From: Lientehia hominis
GTDB taxonomy: Bacteria > Bacillota > Clostridia > Lachnospirales > Lachnospiraceae
DNA: 64,000 nt
Direction: 5' to 3'
Assembly: GCF_021044755.1 (NCBI RefSeq)
Contig: NZ_JAJNOR010000001.1
Coordinates: 62,001 to 126,000, forward strand
In this document: positions 60,733-64,000 of the stretch, one piece after another
Layout of the letters: every line of letters begins with the position of its first letter
Position numbering within the stretch: the stretch's first letter is position 1
The notes under the pieces: generated by a model
What the model was told of the DNA's origin: nothing
Database searches by the model: none
What the model saw: the letters and a program-made list of their open reading frames with translations, nothing else
Program-made: the position numbers and the translations under genes

Positions 60733-62085
60733 TTATTCCTCCGTAACTGCCAATTTCTTAGTCTTCCACCTGCCGCTGGCAAACCTGCTCCCAGAAATCA
60801 GGGCTCCCACAATCCATCCGATGGGAATCGCCCACCAGATTCCACTGGCTCCCATGGGGGAAGCGGCCAGAATATGAGCGCCGGCCACCCGAACGGAAAA
60901 ATTGCACAGAGTGGCGAGCATGAATACCCGGACATCGCCGGCTCCCCGAAGGACTCCATTAAAGACATTCATCGTGCCCATCACAACGTAAAAGGAAGAA
61001 ACCACCCGCATATAGTGGACTCCAACTCCGATGGCTTCCGCACTCGTTCCGCTGTCCATGAAAGCACCTATAAAAGCTCCTCCGAAGAAATACAGAATCA
61101 CCGCCAGGGACACAGAGATTGAAGAAGCTATGATAAGACCGGAACACATCCCCGACTTGACCCTCTCCGTTTTTTTGGCTCCCATATTCTGAGCTGTAAA
61201 CGTGGACACCGCGTTTCCCACCTGAACCATGGGATTGATGGCTATCGTATCAATCTTAGTAGCTGCCGTATATCCTGCGATCACGACAGAACCGTAGCTG
61301 TTCACAAGTCCCTGGACAAATACAAGCCCCAGAGACACGATGGACTGCTGGATGGTGGTAGGGACCGCCAGGCGGAACATCTGCCCCAGCAGACGGCCGC
61401 TGAACAGCGCCGGCTTCTCTTTTGTCTCAATCCTTCTCACGCTCCTTATGAGAACAAGAAAAGAAAGGACTGCGGAAATCCCCTGGGCTATCAGTGTTGC
61501 CCAAGCCACACCCGGGACTCCCATATGGAGCCCAATCACAAAATACAAATCCAGTATCACATTGAGGATAGAGGACATGGTCAGAAAAATAAGAGGGAAT
61601 CTCGACTCCCCCAGAGCGTTGAAGATGGAATTCAGGATATTGTACATGAACAAAAACACCAGGCCCATACAGTAGATCCGCAGATAGGCGGCCGCATCTG
61701 CAAAAATATTTTCCGGTACCTTCATGGATCTCAGAATCCATTCGTGGGCCGCCAGACCGAATATGGACAGAATCACACTGAGAACGAGCATGGAGATCAG
61801 CGCAGTGTGGATTGCCAGCTTCATCGTATCCATATTTTTGGCTCCGAACAGCTGGGAGATCACTACGGAACAGCCGATGCCCATGCCTATGGCGACAGCG
61901 ATAAACAGAAAAGTGATCGCCGTGGTGGTTCCGACCGCCGCCAGGGCATCTTCACCCACAAAATTGCCCACCACCATGGAATCCACCACATTATAAAGCT
62001 GCTGAAACAGATTCCCGAGCACCATGGGCATCGCAAATTTGAACAAAGTGGGAAACGGTTTTCCCACAGACATATCCTTTGCCAT
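60733..62085 (-). CDS. MATE-family multidrug/toxin exporter
   Basis: 450 aa, twelve membrane segments. Starts MAKDMSVGKPFPTLFKFAMPMVLGNLFQQLYNVVDSMVVGNF, and the second repeat unit has FRLAVPTTIQQSIVSLGLVFVQGLVNSYG. The NorM/DinF-like clostridial group exports cations with Na+ or H+. AAGGAAG precedes the start. The paralogue 160 bp away is divergent and belongs to a different subgroup. Confidence 0.93.
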   Translation of the reverse strand: MAKDMSVGKPFPTLFKFAMPMVLGNLFQQLYNVVDSMVVGNFVGEDALAAVGTTTAITFLFIAVAIGMGIGCSVVISQLFGAKNMDTMKLAIHTALISMLVLSVILSIFGLAAHEWILRSMKVPENIFADAAAYLRIYCMGLVFLFMYNILNSIFNALGESRFPLIFLTMSSILNVILDLYFVIGLHMGVPGVAWATLIAQGISAVLSFLVLIRSVRRIETKEKPALFSGRLLGQMFRLAVPTTIQQSIVSLGLVFVQGLVNSYGSVVIAGYTAATKIDTIAINPMVQVGNAVSTFTAQNMGAKKTERVKSGMCSGLIIASSISVSLAVILYFFGGAFIGAFMDSGTSAEAIGVGVHYMRVVSSFYVVMGTMNVFNGVLRGAGDVRVFMLATLCNFSVRVAGAHILAASPMGASGIWWAIPIGWIVGALISGSRFASGRWKTKKLAVTEE

Positions 62086-62179
62086 AATTTAAGACTTCCT
62101 TATTTTAAATTCTTTGTGAGCTTTTTACTCACTCCATCCCTAAAAATACCACATTTTCGTTGTTTCTACAAGGAATATA

Positions 62180-62208
62180 TTGCGGCATTTTTTTTATTGT
62201 GCTATGCT
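62180..62208 (+). promoter_or_regulatory. Promoter of the second MATE gene
   Basis: TTGCGG (62180-62185), 17 bp, TATGCT (62203-62208); the transcript start is about 62215, 36 nt before the ATG. Confidence 0.45.
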
Positions 62209-62250
62209 TGTTCCTGATGCTGTTTGAAATCAAGTGAATGGAGTGAGTTT

Positions 62251-63648
62251 ATGACAGAAGAAAAAATCCAAAAGACACAGCCGCAGGAAAACAAAATGGG
62301 GGTCATGCCGGTCAATAAGCTGCTGATCAGCATGTCTTTACCCATCATGATTTCCATGCTGGTACAAGCAATGTATAATATCGTAGACAGTGTATTCGTG
62401 GGACGGCTGTCGGAAGCCGCCCTTACAGCCGTATCCATGGCGTTTCCCATTCAAAGTCTCATGATCGCCTTCGGTACTGGTACTGCAGTCGGCATCAATG
62501 CGTATCTTTCCAGGAATCTGGGAGAAAGGAATTTTGCTCAGGCAGACGCCGCTGCTATCAACGGGATTTTCCTGGCATTTTTAAGCTATATTGCCTTTGC
62601 CGTTTTCGGTCTGTTCGGAAGCCGTTTCTTTTTTGCCAGCCAGATACAGGATGAAGTGATCGTCCGGTACGGAACGGATTATCTGACCATCTGTACGATG
62701 GTGTCCATCGGCCTTTTCATGCAGATGACGCTGGAACGTATCCTTCAGTCTACCGGTAAAACAATCTATACCATGATTACCCAGGGGACAGGCGCCATCA
62801 TCAATATCATCTTCGATCCGATCATGATCTTCGGCCTGTTTGGTTTTCCCCGCATGGAAGTGGCAGGAGCCGCAGCGGCTACGGTCCTGGGCCAGTGTGT
62901 CGCCGCCGTGATGGCTCTCATTTTCAATTTAAAGAAAAACGACGAGCTGCACTTCCGTTTCCGCAAATTCCGTCCAAGCGGCTACATCATCCGGCAGATC
63001 TACAAGGTCGGGATTCCTTCTATCATCATGCAGGCAGTCGTCTCCCTGATGACTCTTTTAATGAATGGAATCCTCCTAATGTTCTCTTCCACTGCCGTAT
63101 CGGTGTTCGGAGTATATTTTAAGCTTCAGAGCTTTGTTTTCATGCCAGTCTTTGGCCTGAATAACGGCATGATTCCCATTGTCGCCTACAATTTCGGAGC
63201 GAGAAAGAAAAAACGAATCATAGATACCATCAAACTGAGTGTCGTTATTGCGGTCGGTATCATGGCAGTGGGCTTTGCTGTATTCCAAATCTTTCCAGAA
63301 GCCCTCATCCGGATGTTTAACAACTCTCCCGATATGATTTCCATGGGAGTCCCCGCTCTGCGCAGAATCAGCCTCTGCTTTGTATTCGCGGGAGCCGCCA
63401 TCGTTATCTCCTCTGTGTTTCAGGCTCTGGGCAATGGATTTTACAGCCTGCTGATTTCCCTGATCCGGCAGATTTTCGTCATCGTGCCAGTCGCTTATCT
63501 GTTCGCAGTCTCCATTGGCCTGGATGCCGTCTGGTTTGCCTTTCCGATTGCAGAGATCGTTTCAGCCGCCCTGTGCGTCGTTCTCCTGATCAGGACTTAT
63601 AGAAAACAGTTAAAAAACATACCGGATTCTGCGCCGGAAAGCGTCTGA
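62251..63648 (+). CDS. MATE-family multidrug exporter
   Basis: 465 aa from MTEEKIQKT; GGAGTGAG precedes that ATG and the frame from 62224 begins with TTG and lacks a site. Twelve membrane segments, with LSMSLPIMISMLVQAMYNIVDSVFVGRLSEAALTAVS and, in the second half, YKVGIPSIIMQAVVSLMTLLMN. Divergent from the other MATE gene. Its cargo cannot be told from sequence. A terminator follows (63661-63718). Confidence 0.93.
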   Translation: MTEEKIQKTQPQENKMGVMPVNKLLISMSLPIMISMLVQAMYNIVDSVFVGRLSEAALTAVSMAFPIQSLMIAFGTGTAVGINAYLSRNLGERNFAQADAAAINGIFLAFLSYIAFAVFGLFGSRFFFASQIQDEVIVRYGTDYLTICTMVSIGLFMQMTLERILQSTGKTIYTMITQGTGAIINIIFDPIMIFGLFGFPRMEVAGAAAATVLGQCVAAVMALIFNLKKNDELHFRFRKFRPSGYIIRQIYKVGIPSIIMQAVVSLMTLLMNGILLMFSSTAVSVFGVYFKLQSFVFMPVFGLNNGMIPIVAYNFGARKKKRIIDTIKLSVVIAVGIMAVGFAVFQIFPEALIRMFNNSPDMISMGVPALRRISLCFVFAGAAIVISSVFQALGNGFYSLLISLIRQIFVIVPVAYLFAVSIGLDAVWFAFPIAEIVSAALCVVLLIRTYRKQLKNIPDSAPESV

Positions 63649-63660
63649 ATCCAAATACAC

Positions 63661-63718
63661 AAAAGCCCGGAAGGAGCCAGCACATTACAAGTGCAGCCCC
63701 ATCCGGGTCTTTCTTTTA
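63661..63718 (+). terminator. Terminator of the second MATE gene
   Basis: CCCGGA (63666-63671) with TCCGGG (63702-63707) extended by flanking A/T pairs, an inner GCAC/GTGC arm and a TCTTTCTTTT tail. Repeat copy 3 begins within a base or two of its tail. Confidence 0.75.
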
Positions 63719-64000
63719 ATACCTTTGAATACCTTTCAAACAAACCTATCTTTACGAATCAGAGAGACAGGAGGAAGTCCGCTTCCATCCAGGCGGGTCG
63801 CTGGCAGCCGTAACCAGAATCTTTGCGGCCTTTAGTCGGTCCTTTCCAACTGACATGGATAAATCGATATTTTTCCATGTCAGATTCCAACAAAAATCCG
63901 CATGATATGCGATTTTTGCCTCCCTGCGGCCGGGAAGATCCTGCTAACGCCTTTGCAGCGCTCCCCTTACGATGGAATCGGACTTCCTCCTGCTCCTCTT
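63719..64000 (+). repeat. Hairpin-rich ~730-bp interspersed repeat, copy 3 (cut by window end)
   Basis: First about 282 bp of the repeat, in the same orientation as copy 1, beginning ATACCTTTGA ATACCTTTCA. By eye there are about 18 differences, including two short indels, from copy 1 over this stretch. The CTGACATGG/CCATGTCAG hairpin is fully conserved. As with the other copies, it starts directly after a terminator at the 3' end of a gene. Confidence 0.88.

Noticed and set aside
61525..62217. A 230-codon plus-strand open frame, His/Gln-rich
   Set aside because: Antisense to the MATE gene; composition is what the reverse strand of a membrane-protein gene gives.

Overview
The window looks like chromosome of a spore-forming Clostridia of Lachnospiraceae type (Bacillota). 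Support from the sequence: AGGAGG-like ribosome binding sites and TTGACA/TATAAT promoters throughout, a Gram-positive LexA regulon signal, L27 with a cleavable N-terminal extension beside its protease Prp, a glmS ribozyme, an alpha/beta-type small acid-soluble spore protein, a YlbJ-like sporulation protein and CotF-like coat proteins. Base composition is intermediate and no rRNA, tRNA, CRISPR array, prophage or complete insertion sequence was seen.

Layout. 1-5.8 kb: one very large surface GH32 fructanase with several levan-binding-type modules. 5.8-7.9 kb: glmS (minus) behind a glmS ribozyme. 8-11.2 kb: an aldo/keto reductase, a TtcA-like PP-loop enzyme and a tyrosine recombinase. 11.2-15.3 kb: DNA repair and SOS block (Ada-AlkA fusion, Ogt, a YneA-like LysM protein divergent from lexA across four LexA-box-like sites). 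15.3-24.2 kb (minus): a conserved housekeeping series, radical SAM protein, DUF2344, RNase G, lipoprotein, rplU, prp, rpmA, obg, yhbY, nadD, yqeK, rsfS. 24.3-31.9 kb (minus): a Nik/Dpp/Opp-type ABC transporter followed by a hybrid histidine kinase. 32-34.8 kb: a DUF368 undecaprenyl-phosphate translocase and an ECF sigma/anti-sigma pair. 35-40.7 kb (minus): hisZ-G-D-B-IE with a clear promoter. 40.7-54.7 kb (mostly minus): recU, a pseudouridine synthase, RNA/translation enzymes, a small alarmone synthetase, an M23 peptidase, a dipeptidase, ylbJ, and coaD-rsmD. 54.8-63.7 kb: spore protein gene, omega-amidase-like hydrolase, orphan PTS EIIC, LUD protein, duplicated DUF305 protein, coat proteins, HAD phosphatase and two MATE exporters.

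The most unusual item is a roughly 730-bp hairpin-rich repeat found three times (13314-14042, 55265-55994 inverted, and 63719 to the window end). Its ends are conserved, it sits only at 3' ends of genes or between convergent genes, and no reading frame is kept between copies. It behaves like a non-autonomous mobile element or a structured-RNA locus and I cannot assign it to a known family.

Other points: the HisIE enzyme carries a degenerate HisA/HisF-like barrel at its N-terminus; the his operon lacks hisA, hisF, hisH and hisC here; RNase G stops just before the usual zinc-link region; the rplU promoter lies inside a large inverted repeat upstream of a probable L21 leader; and the TtcA-like gene has two nested palindromes at its promoter and transcript start.
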